Below are positions 1 to 4,897 of a stretch of DNA of 5,365 nt, piece by piece. The DNA lies in contig CANHNG010000149.1 of NCBI GenBank assembly GCA_947461915.1, positions 1 to 5,365 on the forward strand. The letters run 5' to 3'. Made by a program: the position numbers and the translations under genes. The number at the start of each line of letters is the position of its first letter. The stretch's first letter is position 1. The notes below the pieces were generated by a model. That model did no database searches. It was given only the letters and a program-made list of their open reading frames with translations, and was not told where the DNA came from. The DNA is from Flavobacteriaceae bacterium. Lineage in GTDB: Bacteria; Bacteroidota; Bacteroidia; Flavobacteriales; Flavobacteriaceae.

Positions 1-2
1 AA

Positions 3-431
3 CAGATGAAATTGGTTTATTCTCTTGTTCTGATTGGTGCGATAATTATCCTAATTTCATTTTTCTCCTACCGTTTTCGAATAAAGAAAAATGAAGAAAC
101 ACGAAATTTATTATTAGATGAAATAGAAAAGCTTAAAACCAATGCAAATAAAGAATTAATGGTTGATTCCAATAAGTTTGAGTTATCTAGAAAGAAATTA
201 GAAACGAAACTAGATAGAATCTTGAATGAAACAGACTGGAATGTATTGCAAATTTTATTGAACAATCCAGTAAGTACGAATAAAGAAATAGCCGAAAAAG
301 CTTTTATGAGTATTGATGGAATTGGGTCTTCCTTGCGAAGAATGTATGAATATTTCGAGATCAAAGAATCGAAATACAAAAAGATATCATTATTGCTAGA
401 AGCAATTAAGATTTCTAATAAATCATTTTAG
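3..431 (+). CDS. C-terminal part of a membrane-anchored helix-turn-helix regulator (5' partial)
   Basis: The visible protein starts with one hydrophobic membrane segment (residues 4-22 counting from the Met at position 6). A charged, heptad-like stretch follows (about 25-75, rich in Lys/Glu/Leu, probably coiled coil). It ends with a helix-turn-helix-like domain (about 77-138) containing DWNVLQILL, NKEIAEKAFMSIDGIGSSLRRMY and KISLLLEAIK, which resembles LuxR/winged-helix DNA-binding ends. This order (membrane helix, coiled coil, C-terminal HTH) is typical of the ends of Bacteroidota regulators that carry TPR repeats in front of the membrane helix. The frame is open to the window edge (a Gln codon precedes the Met), so I think the true start lies upstream and the ATG at 6 is internal. 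A free-standing 141-residue protein cannot be excluded. The target genes are unknown. Confidence 0.72.
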   Translation, partial: QMKLVYSLVLIGAIIILISFFSYRFRIKKNEETRNLLLDEIEKLKTNANKELMVDSNKFELSRKKLETKLDRILNETDWNVLQILLNNPVSTNKEIAEKAFMSIDGIGSSLRRMYEYFEIKESKYKKISLLLEAIKISNKSF

Positions 432-467
432 AGCTTTTAATTCTACTTTTTTTTGTAAAAGGCATAT

Positions 468-497
468 ACTTTCACCGTTAGGCGTGAAGTGCTTTTT
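468..497 (+). terminator. possible intrinsic terminator after the regulator gene
   Basis: ACTTTCAC (468-475) can pair with GTGAAGT (484-490), with one bulged T and the 8-nt loop CGTTAGGC. Five T residues follow at 493-497. It lies 37 bp after the regulator's stop codon and just before the promoter of the next gene. The stem is short, so this is a weak call. Confidence 0.3.
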
Positions 498-523
498 AAA
501 CAACTGTTGTAGATTTGCAGCTA
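490..523 (+). promoter_or_regulatory. Bacteroidota-type promoter for the T9SS cargo gene
   Basis: TAGATTTG at 510-517 is an exact match to the Bacteroidota -7 consensus TAnnTTTG. Only a T-rich stretch (493-497) sits where a -33 TTG would be expected, so the upstream box is weak. Transcription would start near 522-525, giving a leader of about 27 nt. The leader is A-rich before the ATG at 551 and has no Shine-Dalgarno sequence, which is normal in this phylum. It probably drives both 551-1222 and 1226-1645. Confidence 0.55.
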
Positions 524-550
524 ATTAAACATTAAAAAAAAATAAAAACT

Positions 551-1222
551 ATGAAAAAAATTCTATTTGCACTGGTTATTGCTTCAGGGCTCACGCAAAC
601 AACACAAGCTCAAGTTGGTTGCGACATGATGAGTTTAATCGTTAACGTATCAGATACTGATATGGTTAAATTATATCATCCGGGTAATTATTTAACTTCG
701 CCACAAAATGAGAATGTTATTGTGTGGGAGATTACAGATATGCAAGGCAACCTTATTGCTGAAGATACTTTAATTAATAACTCTGATTTTTTGTTTTATC
801 ACAATACTCCTTTAACCGATACAATGAATGTTTTTGCGCTTTTAACAAATGCCTCTGCTGGAGTTGCATGTGTGATATACGACCAATTGTATTGGAAAGT
901 AACACAACCTGTTCCCGGATTTTTTTATGGATACTGGACACTTCATGGTAATATAGCCGGTAATTTGGGTATTGATGATATCGAACCTACCACTGCAAGT
1001 GTATATCCAAATCCATCAAATGATTTAGTAAATATAAGTTTAGATAAAGGTGAACTTTTAAAAATAGAGCTTTATAGTATGACAGGTAGACTCTTATTTA
1101 AAAAGGATGTAAATTCCAGTTCCTATGCATTAAACATTGGCGATTATCCATCTGGCGCCTATCTGGTCCGAGTTTTTAACCAAAATAATGATGTCACAAA
1201 CATAAAAATTTTAAAAAAATAA
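551..1222 (+). CDS. small secreted protein with T9SS type A sorting domain
   Basis: The 223-residue protein begins with a signal peptide (residues 1-21, ending TTQAQ). A domain of about 115 residues (23-138) follows, with motifs such as VNVSDTDMVKLYHPGNYL, WEITDMQGN and PLTDTMNV. I recognise this as a recurrent flavobacterial type but cannot assign it a function. Residues 140-223 form a type IX secretion C-terminal domain: VYPNPSND, KIELYSMTGRLL, DYPSGAYLVRV and a basic tail KILKK. The protein should therefore cross the outer membrane and be attached or released at the cell surface, with the sorting domain cleaved off. Cys24 and Cys107 are the only mature cysteines and could form a disulfide. 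The start is supported by the promoter and A-rich leader upstream. The lipoprotein gene downstream is 3 bp away and surely co-transcribed. The sorting domain closely resembles that of the propeller protein at 2296-3783. Confidence 0.88.
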   Translation: MKKILFALVIASGLTQTTQAQVGCDMMSLIVNVSDTDMVKLYHPGNYLTSPQNENVIVWEITDMQGNLIAEDTLINNSDFLFYHNTPLTDTMNVFALLTNASAGVACVIYDQLYWKVTQPVPGFFYGYWTLHGNIAGNLGIDDIEPTTASVYPNPSNDLVNISLDKGELLKIELYSMTGRLLFKKDVNSSSYALNIGDYPSGAYLVRVFNQNNDVTNIKILKK

Positions 1223-1225
1223 CTT

Positions 1226-1645
1226 ATGAAAAAATATTTGATGATTTCCACCATAATAATATCTTCTGTATTCTTAGGATGTAGAAAAGCAGAACCCTAT
1301 CCGATTCAAGAAACTCAAGAAACTCCTGAGTCCTACAGTATCGAAGGTAAGTGGGTATTAGAAGACTATCCGAACACCGCTTACATCTTTGAAAATGGTT
1401 TAAGATATACGGTGTATTGTACCAGCCCTAATTGTAATTGGGATACTATTACAACAGCTCATGCAATACCCAATCCAGAAAGTTACACCTTTGAAAATGA
1501 TACTTTAAAAATTGATTTGGGTTTTTCGCTATCAAATTTTATGGATTTTGTTTGCGGTGGACAGGTTGTTAAAAGAGAATATGCCCCAGGGCAATATGTG
1601 AGATGGACAAGACCACCATATGATATTTCAAATTGCAACGAATAA
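1226..1645 (+). CDS. small lipoprotein, lipocalin-like hypothetical
   Basis: The 139-residue protein has a lipoprotein signal peptide with the lipobox VFLGC (acylated Cys19). It is probably anchored in the outer membrane or periplasm. The mature part has a linker with a small internal duplication (QETQET) and then SIEGKWVLED at 38-47, the kind of start seen in lipocalin-like flavobacterial proteins. Short beta-type segments follow (TAYIFENGLRYTVYC, ESYTFENDTLKIDLG). Four cysteines beside the lipobox (65, 70, 110, 137) suggest two disulfides. The lipocalin likeness rests on fold-type pattern only, and no ligand can be named. It starts 3 bp after the stop of the T9SS cargo gene, which argues for one transcript and perhaps a shared role at the cell surface. 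Confidence 0.82.
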   Translation: MKKYLMISTIIISSVFLGCRKAEPYPIQETQETPESYSIEGKWVLEDYPNTAYIFENGLRYTVYCTSPNCNWDTITTAHAIPNPESYTFENDTLKIDLGFSLSNFMDFVCGGQVVKREYAPGQYVRWTRPPYDISNCNE

Positions 1646-1655
1646 GAAAGTAAAA

Positions 1656-1688
1656 AACCAAAATAATAATGTCACTAACACAATTTAA
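1656..1688 (+). pseudogene. relic of a T9SS sorting-domain gene tail
   Basis: Positions 1656-1682 match 1178-1204, the 3' end of the T9SS cargo gene, at 24 of 27 bases. In frame they read NQNNNVTNTI then stop, against NQNNDVTNIKI in the intact gene. It starts 11 bp after the lipoprotein stop and has no reading frame of its own upstream. I read it as the last codons of a lost paralogue of the cargo gene, or of a duplicated segment. Confidence 0.6.
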
Positions 1689-1698
1689 AATAAAAAAC

Positions 1699-1758
1699 AT
1701 GAAAAAGAAAAATTTACTAATGACAGCAATTGCAATCCTCGGACAAAATTCGGATTGA
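1699..1758 (+). pseudogene. orphan signal-peptide stub
   Basis: An ATG at 1699, preceded by an A-rich leader like those of the neighbouring genes, opens a 19-codon frame. It reads MKKKNLLMTAIAIL, a typical start of an exported protein, then stops at 1756-1758. The hydrophobic core is cut short. The next open frame (1730-2113) overlaps it in another phase, so the rest of the original gene has been lost or shifted. The first residues resemble the signal peptide of the propeller protein (MKKKSVSLIITIL). Confidence 0.55.
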
Positions 1759-2113
1759 CCAAGGATTTTACTCCATTAGCGAAGGTTCAGACGAAAATCT
1801 AATAAAAATGGGGCTTAACAAAGTGATTTATAAAGACAGTAAAGAGGCAAGTTTTGAAACTATTTGCGGAGAAAATGATTTTCTAGTTGTTTACGACAAT
1901 GAATATTATACCATACTTCGACATTTTATTCCCAACGACTTTTATGACGGAATACCTGAACCACACACATACAATTTTAACTTTAAGAGAAATGGGGACG
2001 AAATAAATTTGACATTAAACATTGAAGGAGAAGAAGGTGAAAAATTTGAAAGAGTAATGGAAAAAATTGCAGACGCTAAAAATAATATTTGGGGCAGACA
2101 AATTGAAAAATGA
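1730..2113 (+). CDS. headless hypothetical protein, probably a 5'-truncated gene
   Basis: The frame is open from just after a TGA at 1721-1723 to the stop at 2113. The only near-5' start is TTG at 1730; the first in-frame ATG lies well inside the conserved-looking part (NLIKMGLNK). The 127-residue product is soluble and acidic, with IRIDQGFYSISEGSDENLIK, FETICGENDFLVVYD, HFIPNDFYDGIPEPH and a Glu-rich end. I recall similar flavobacterial hypotheticals but can name no function. A normal family member would be expected to have an export signal or longer N-terminus. Here the sequence in front is a signal-peptide stub in a different phase (+1 relative), so a deletion or frameshift has probably killed or shortened the gene. 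The coding part shows no internal stops, so the damage may be recent. Palindrome A starts 34 bp after its stop, so it may be the remainder of a cassette. Confidence 0.5.
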   Translation: MQSSDKIRIDQGFYSISEGSDENLIKMGLNKVIYKDSKEASFETICGENDFLVVYDNEYYTILRHFIPNDFYDGIPEPHTYNFNFKRNGDEINLTLNIEGEEGEKFERVMEKIADAKNNIWGRQIEK

Positions 2114-2147
2114 ATTGAAAGTAATAGAACAAATAGAAGCCCGAACC

Positions 2148-2277
2148 GCTAACAGGCGTTTGGCAAAAAAGCGGGTTCAGTGGTTAATTGAAGCTTTGTG
2201 CTTCGAATCAAGTTCAGTGCTGAAAGAAAGTTTAGTGCTCCGAAATCCGCTTCTTCGCCAAGCGCCAAAACGTTAGC
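2148..2277 (+). repeat. attC-like imperfect palindrome A
   Basis: The left arm 2148-2174 (GCTAACA, GGCGTTTGGC, then A-run and GCGG) pairs with the right arm 2247-2277 (CCGC, TTCTTCGCC, AAGCGCC, AAAACGTTAGC). The arms enclose a 72-nt loop. Outside GCTAAC/GTTAGC the pairing is broken by an asymmetric internal loop, A on the left against CAAAA on the right. The loop holds smaller hairpins, for example GAAGC/GCTTC at 2190-2204 and the palindrome TTCAGTGCTGAA at 2213-2224. Its first half (2174-2211) is about 80% identical to the same part of element B. It lies between the headless ORF and the propeller gene. An open frame across 2067-2276 is an artefact of the element and not a gene. Confidence 0.8.
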
Positions 2278-2295
2278 AAACATTAAAAAGAAAAG

Positions 2296-3783
2296 ATGAA
2301 AAAGAAATCAGTTTCACTAATAATCACAATCCTCACCATAGGATTAACATGCTATGGGCAAGTTCAAATAGGTTCTGATATTGACGGAGAAAATCCATTC
2401 GACTTATCAGGTCACTCGGTCGCTATTTCTGCTAATGGAAACGTTGTAGCTATTGGTGCAATTGAAAATGATGACGGTGGAAATAGATCGGGTCATGTGA
2501 GGGTATATGAAAATATTGGAGGTATATGGATTCAAATAGGTCAGGATATTGCTGGAGAGGCCGTGGACGATCGGTCAGGATGGTCATTGGCAATTTCTGC
2601 TGATGGTGGTATAGTTGCAATTGGTTCTGATTTAAATAATTCATGGAGGGGTCAAGTGGAGGTGTATGAAAACATAGGAGGTACCTGGACACAAATAGGT
2701 GAAGATATTGAAGGCGAAAACTTTCAAGATATATCAGCAACAAGTATATCATTATCAAACGATGGGAGTATCATAGCTATTGGTGCACCACGTAGCGATG
2801 GCACTGCAAATAATTCTGGACATGTTAGAGTTTTTGAAAATTCGGGTGGATCATGGATACAAATAGGTCAGGATATTGACGGGGTACAGGAACAAGGTCG
2901 ACTAGGTAATTCGGTAGCACTAAATGGTGAAGGGAACATTATAGTTATTGGTGCCTCTCAAAATGACGAGAATGGCACAAATACTGGCGAAGTTAAAATC
3001 TACGAAAACCAAGATGGTACTTGGACTCAACTGGGCGGAGACATCAATGGTGTAGTCGAATTTGAGGATTCGGGTTCTGAAGTTGCGTTATCAGAAGATG
3101 GAAATATAGTGGCTATTAGTTCACCGAGTAGTAATGCTAATGGTCTTCATTCAGGACATGTACGAATTTTTGAATACCTGGGGGGCGTCTGGACACAAAT
3201 AGGTGAAGATATAATTGGGGAAGCAAGTGAAGATTATTTTGGTTGGTCTATGGCGCTGTCCGCAAGCGGAAATATTATAGCCATTGGCTCGCTATGGAAT
3301 GATAACAATGGAAGTGACGCAGGTAATGTTAGAATTTTTCAAAATCTAAGTGGAGTTTGGACACAAATAGGTGAGAGTATTAACGGAGAGGCTGCTAATG
3401 ATAATTCAGGTTATTCGGTAGATATTTCGGCTGATGGAAGTATCGTGGCTATTGGTGCCAAAGCTAATGATGGAAATGGTGAATTTTCAGGACATGTGAG
3501 AGTGTTTGATATATCAACAGTTCTGTCAATTCCCAAAATTGATTTGGAAACAACAGTAAGTTTATTTCCAAATCCATCAAAGGATGTCGTAAGAATTCAT
3601 TTAGAGAAAGACCTGATGGAAAAAATAGAATTGTATAGTTTGACAGGTCAACTAATTTTCGAAACGGTTTTGAATTCTAAAACATTCATTTTAAATACAG
3701 CCAATTATCCATCTGGAACCTATATCTTGAAAGTTCTTAACCAAAAGCATGGCTCCATAAATACAAAGTTTATAAAAGAATAA
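2296..3783 (+). CDS. secreted seven-bladed FG-GAP-like beta-propeller with T9SS type A sorting domain
   Basis: The 495-residue protein has a signal peptide (1-22, ending CYGQ). Seven tandem repeats of 51-56 residues follow (24-79, 80-132, 133-188, 189-244, 245-300, 301-356, 357-407). Each has the pattern QIGxDIxGE, then SxAISxDGxIVAIG, a NDxNG-type acidic turn, and SGHVRVFENxGGxWT. Residues 408-495 are linker plus type IX sorting domain: LFPNPSKD, KIELYSLTGQLIF, NYPSGTYILKV and a basic end. The repeats fit integrin-like FG-GAP propellers, in which such acidic turns may bind calcium. Seven copies is the usual blade number. Known proteins of this build are surface-exposed binding or adhesion scaffolds; the partner here is unknown. 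The start is set by the signal peptide and lies 18 bp after palindrome A, so the gene appears to occupy a cassette of its own. Confidence 0.9.
   Translation: MKKKSVSLIITILTIGLTCYGQVQIGSDIDGENPFDLSGHSVAISANGNVVAIGAIENDDGGNRSGHVRVYENIGGIWIQIGQDIAGEAVDDRSGWSLAISADGGIVAIGSDLNNSWRGQVEVYENIGGTWTQIGEDIEGENFQDISATSISLSNDGSIIAIGAPRSDGTANNSGHVRVFENSGGSWIQIGQDIDGVQEQGRLGNSVALNGEGNIIVIGASQNDENGTNTGEVKIYENQDGTWTQLGGDINGVVEFEDSGSEVALSEDGNIVAISSPSSNANGLHSGHVRIFEYLGGVWTQIGEDIIGEASEDYFGWSMALSASGNIIAIGSLWNDNNGSDAGNVRIFQNLSGVWTQIGESINGEAANDNSGYSVDISADGSIVAIGAKANDGNGEFSGHVRVFDISTVLSIPKIDLETTVSLFPNPSKDVVRIHLEKDLMEKIELYSLTGQLIFETVLNSKTFILNTANYPSGTYILKVLNQKHGSINTKFIKE
2365..3516 (+). repeat. seven tandem coding repeats of about 168 bp
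   Basis: These encode the propeller blades. Five units are 56 codons; the second is 53 codons, with a short acidic turn (GSDLNNSWRG). The last is 51, because its final strand (GGxWT) is missing. Phrases such as the codons for TQIGEDI recur nearly unchanged (around 2691, 3192 and 3360), while other positions have diverged, so the duplication is not very recent. Confidence 0.85.
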
Positions 3784-3788
3784 CGTTC

Positions 3789-3918
3789 GCTAACAGCACC
3801 TACCCAAAAGTGGCGGTTCAGTGGTTAAATCAAGCTTAGTACTTCAATCAAAGTTTCTGCTTGGTTGACAGTGAAGTGCTTCGAAATCGCCACCTTCGGG
3901 TAGCTGCAAAACGTTATA
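3789..3918 (+). repeat. attC-like imperfect palindrome B
   Basis: The left arm 3789-3815 (GCTAACA, GCACCTACCC, AAAAGTGGCG) pairs with the right arm 3888-3918 (CGCCACCTTC, GGGTAGCTGC, AAAACGTTATA) around a 72-nt loop, the same loop length as in A. It has the same AACA left / AAAACGTT right asymmetry. Unlike A and C, its outermost bases do not pair with each other (CGCTAAC on the left, GTTATAACC on the right), which is a key point for the cassette model. It begins 5 bp after the propeller gene's stop. Confidence 0.8.
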
Positions 3919-3960
3919 ACCAATGGTTAGAAGTAAAAATAGAAAACTACAAAAAATCCA

Positions 3961-4695
3961 ATGACAAATTATACACCGACAATTAGTTATAAATCAAGAT
4001 TATTTATACTGATTATTTGCCTTACTTGTATGGTGTCTTGCACCGTAACTAATAATTTGTATGTTACCAATCCCAACCCAATGGGCAAAGGGAATTCGGA
4101 GGGTTATTTGGGCATAGGTACCGGTGTGAAAGCAAAAATAGATTCGATAAACAATACTACTGGCAAAATATCTTTTACAAATAAGATTTCAAACGCTCCT
4201 ATTTTATCAGTAGGTGGGCAATGGGGTGTTTTGAATCAAACAGATGTCAGGTTTGCATTGCATTTACCATATGTTCTTGGTGGCGTGGGTCTACGGACTG
4301 GGTTACAACATAGTTTTATGGATCCTAGTGCAAAGATGAATTTTGCAATTGGCTTTGATTTAGGAGGGGTTTTCGCTAAAGATTCCATAGAAATATTTGG
4401 CTCAAAGAGTCCTTTGAGTAGAGAAACTAATGGAGGATTAAATGCTGATATTTTTATTCCTTTTGGTGTTAATCTAAAAAAAGATATTACAATAATTCTT
4501 ACACCCAGATACAGTTTCAATAGAATATATATTCGTGAATTTCAATTAAATAATAACACCTCTAATTTTAATTTTGGATACCCAACATTATCTATAGGGA
4601 TTAGGAAAAGGCAATTTTATTTTGAAACAACCGCCATTTACTACGACAGACAGGTTTTCCCACTTTTTGGTATAGTTATATTATTCAAAAACTAA
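3961..4695 (+). CDS. outer-membrane lipoprotein, beta-barrel-like hypothetical
   Basis: The 244-residue protein has a lipoprotein signal peptide: basic K11/R13, a hydrophobic stretch LFILIICLTC, and the lipobox CMVSC with acylated Cys27. The mature part is rich in alternating, glycine-spaced segments typical of outer-membrane beta strands: GYLGIGTGVKAKI, PILSVGGQWGVL, TDVRFALHLPYVLGGVGLRTGLQHSF, NFAIGFDLGGVF, ITIILTPRYSFNRIY and FYFETTAIYYD. It ends in FGIVILFKN. The overall look is that of the many flavobacterial porin-like or outer-membrane-barrel lipoproteins of unknown role; no enzymatic motif is visible. A later start is unlikely because the signal peptide would be lost. The gene stands alone between palindromes B and C, with 46 bp before it and 30 bp after it. 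Confidence 0.82.
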   Translation: MTNYTPTISYKSRLFILIICLTCMVSCTVTNNLYVTNPNPMGKGNSEGYLGIGTGVKAKIDSINNTTGKISFTNKISNAPILSVGGQWGVLNQTDVRFALHLPYVLGGVGLRTGLQHSFMDPSAKMNFAIGFDLGGVFAKDSIEIFGSKSPLSRETNGGLNADIFIPFGVNLKKDITIILTPRYSFNRIYIREFQLNNNTSNFNFGYPTLSIGIRKRQFYFETTAIYYDRQVFPLFGIVILFKN

Positions 4696-4725
4696 TTTAT
4701 AACTAGGCAATGTCAAAAACCACTG

Positions 4726-4858
4726 GCTATAACAGCACATTTGCAATAGGCGGGATTTCGTGCTCCGCAGATAGATTTGTTGTTACAGAGAGCTCAGTTC
4801 TCAGCATCAACATTTGTGCTGAAACTCCGCCCATCGCAAATCTGCAAAACGTTATAGC
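4726..4858 (+). repeat. attC-like imperfect palindrome C
   Basis: The left arm 4726-4753 (GCTATAACA, GCACATTTGC, AATAGGCGG) pairs with the right arm 4827-4858 (CCGCCCATCG, CAAATCTGC, AAAACGTTATAGC) around a 73-nt loop. It has the same AACA/AAAACGTT asymmetry as A and B. The loop contains further small hairpins, for example GAGA/TCTC near 4787-4801 and CAGCA/TGCTG at 4802-4821. An open frame across 4710-4895 lies almost wholly in this element and has no start-region or protein-like features, so I do not call it a gene. Confidence 0.8.
4772..4779 (+). promoter_or_regulatory. possible -7 promoter box inside the loop of element C
   Basis: TAGATTTG matches the Bacteroidota -7 consensus and is identical to the box before the T9SS cargo gene. 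A start near 4786 would give a leader of about 110 nt to the DUF1648 gene, including the right arm of the palindrome. No good -33 TTG is seen at the usual distance, so the call is weak. Confidence 0.25.
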
Positions 4859-4897
4859 GAATGCTAAAAAGACGACAACGAACAAAATAAATTGACA

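Larger units (their letters stand above)
2273..3913 (+). mobile_element. proposed gene cassette 1 (propeller gene plus element B)
   Basis: If recombination occurs after the G of the conserved GTT, as in integrons, one mobile unit would run from 2273 to 3913. It would carry one gene with only 22 bp before the start codon and 5 bp between the stop and palindrome B. Its two ends are complementary: after GTT in A the sequence is AGCAAACATT, whose reverse complement AATGTTTGCT matches AACGTTCGCT before AAC in B at 8 of 10. No recombinase gene is visible, so mobility is inferred. Confidence 0.45.
3914..4851 (+). mobile_element. proposed gene cassette 2 (lipoprotein gene plus element C)
   Basis: This unit is bounded by the GTT of elements B and C and carries one gene. 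After GTT at its start the sequence is ATAACCAATGG; the reverse complement CCATTGGTTAT matches CCACTGGCTAT before AAC at its end (4722-4730 region) at 9 of 11. Joining its two ends in a circle would therefore rebuild a longer perfect-type palindrome than exists in either element B or its flanks. Mobility is inferred only. Confidence 0.45.

Noticed and set aside
68..379. Reverse-strand open frame opposite the regulator
   Set aside because: Shadow of the HTH gene; it has no recognisable features. The same holds for the reverse frames at 2450-2758 and 4236-4520.
476..482. GTTAGGC, a match to the classical integron core GTTRRRY
   Set aside because: Such a degenerate 7-mer occurs by chance several times in 5 kb. 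It lies in the loop of a putative terminator and has no pairing partner like those of elements A-C.
484..494. GTGAAGTGCTT, identical to 3871-3881 in the loop of element B
   Set aside because: One 11-base match between these lengths of sequence is expected by chance, and no arms or AAAACGTT end surround it.
2067..2276. 69-codon open frame overlapping the headless ORF and element A
   Set aside because: It runs across the whole palindrome, its protein is low-complexity and basic in pattern, and it ends where the repeat ends. It is a by-product of the repeat.
2148..2277. Elements as CRISPR repeats or insertion sequences
   Set aside because: Spacing is gene-sized, arm sequences differ between copies, and there is no transposase and no obvious target-site duplication.
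4754..4826. Idea that the loop of element C is inverted relative to A and B
   Set aside because: Its right part (GTGCT, GAAA, TCCGC) aligns equally well in the direct orientation. The apparent inversion comes from the palindromic nature of the core.
4710..4895. 61-codon open frame across element C
   Set aside because: Almost all of it is palindrome arm and loop. It has no leader or domain, and it ends just before the DUF1648 start.
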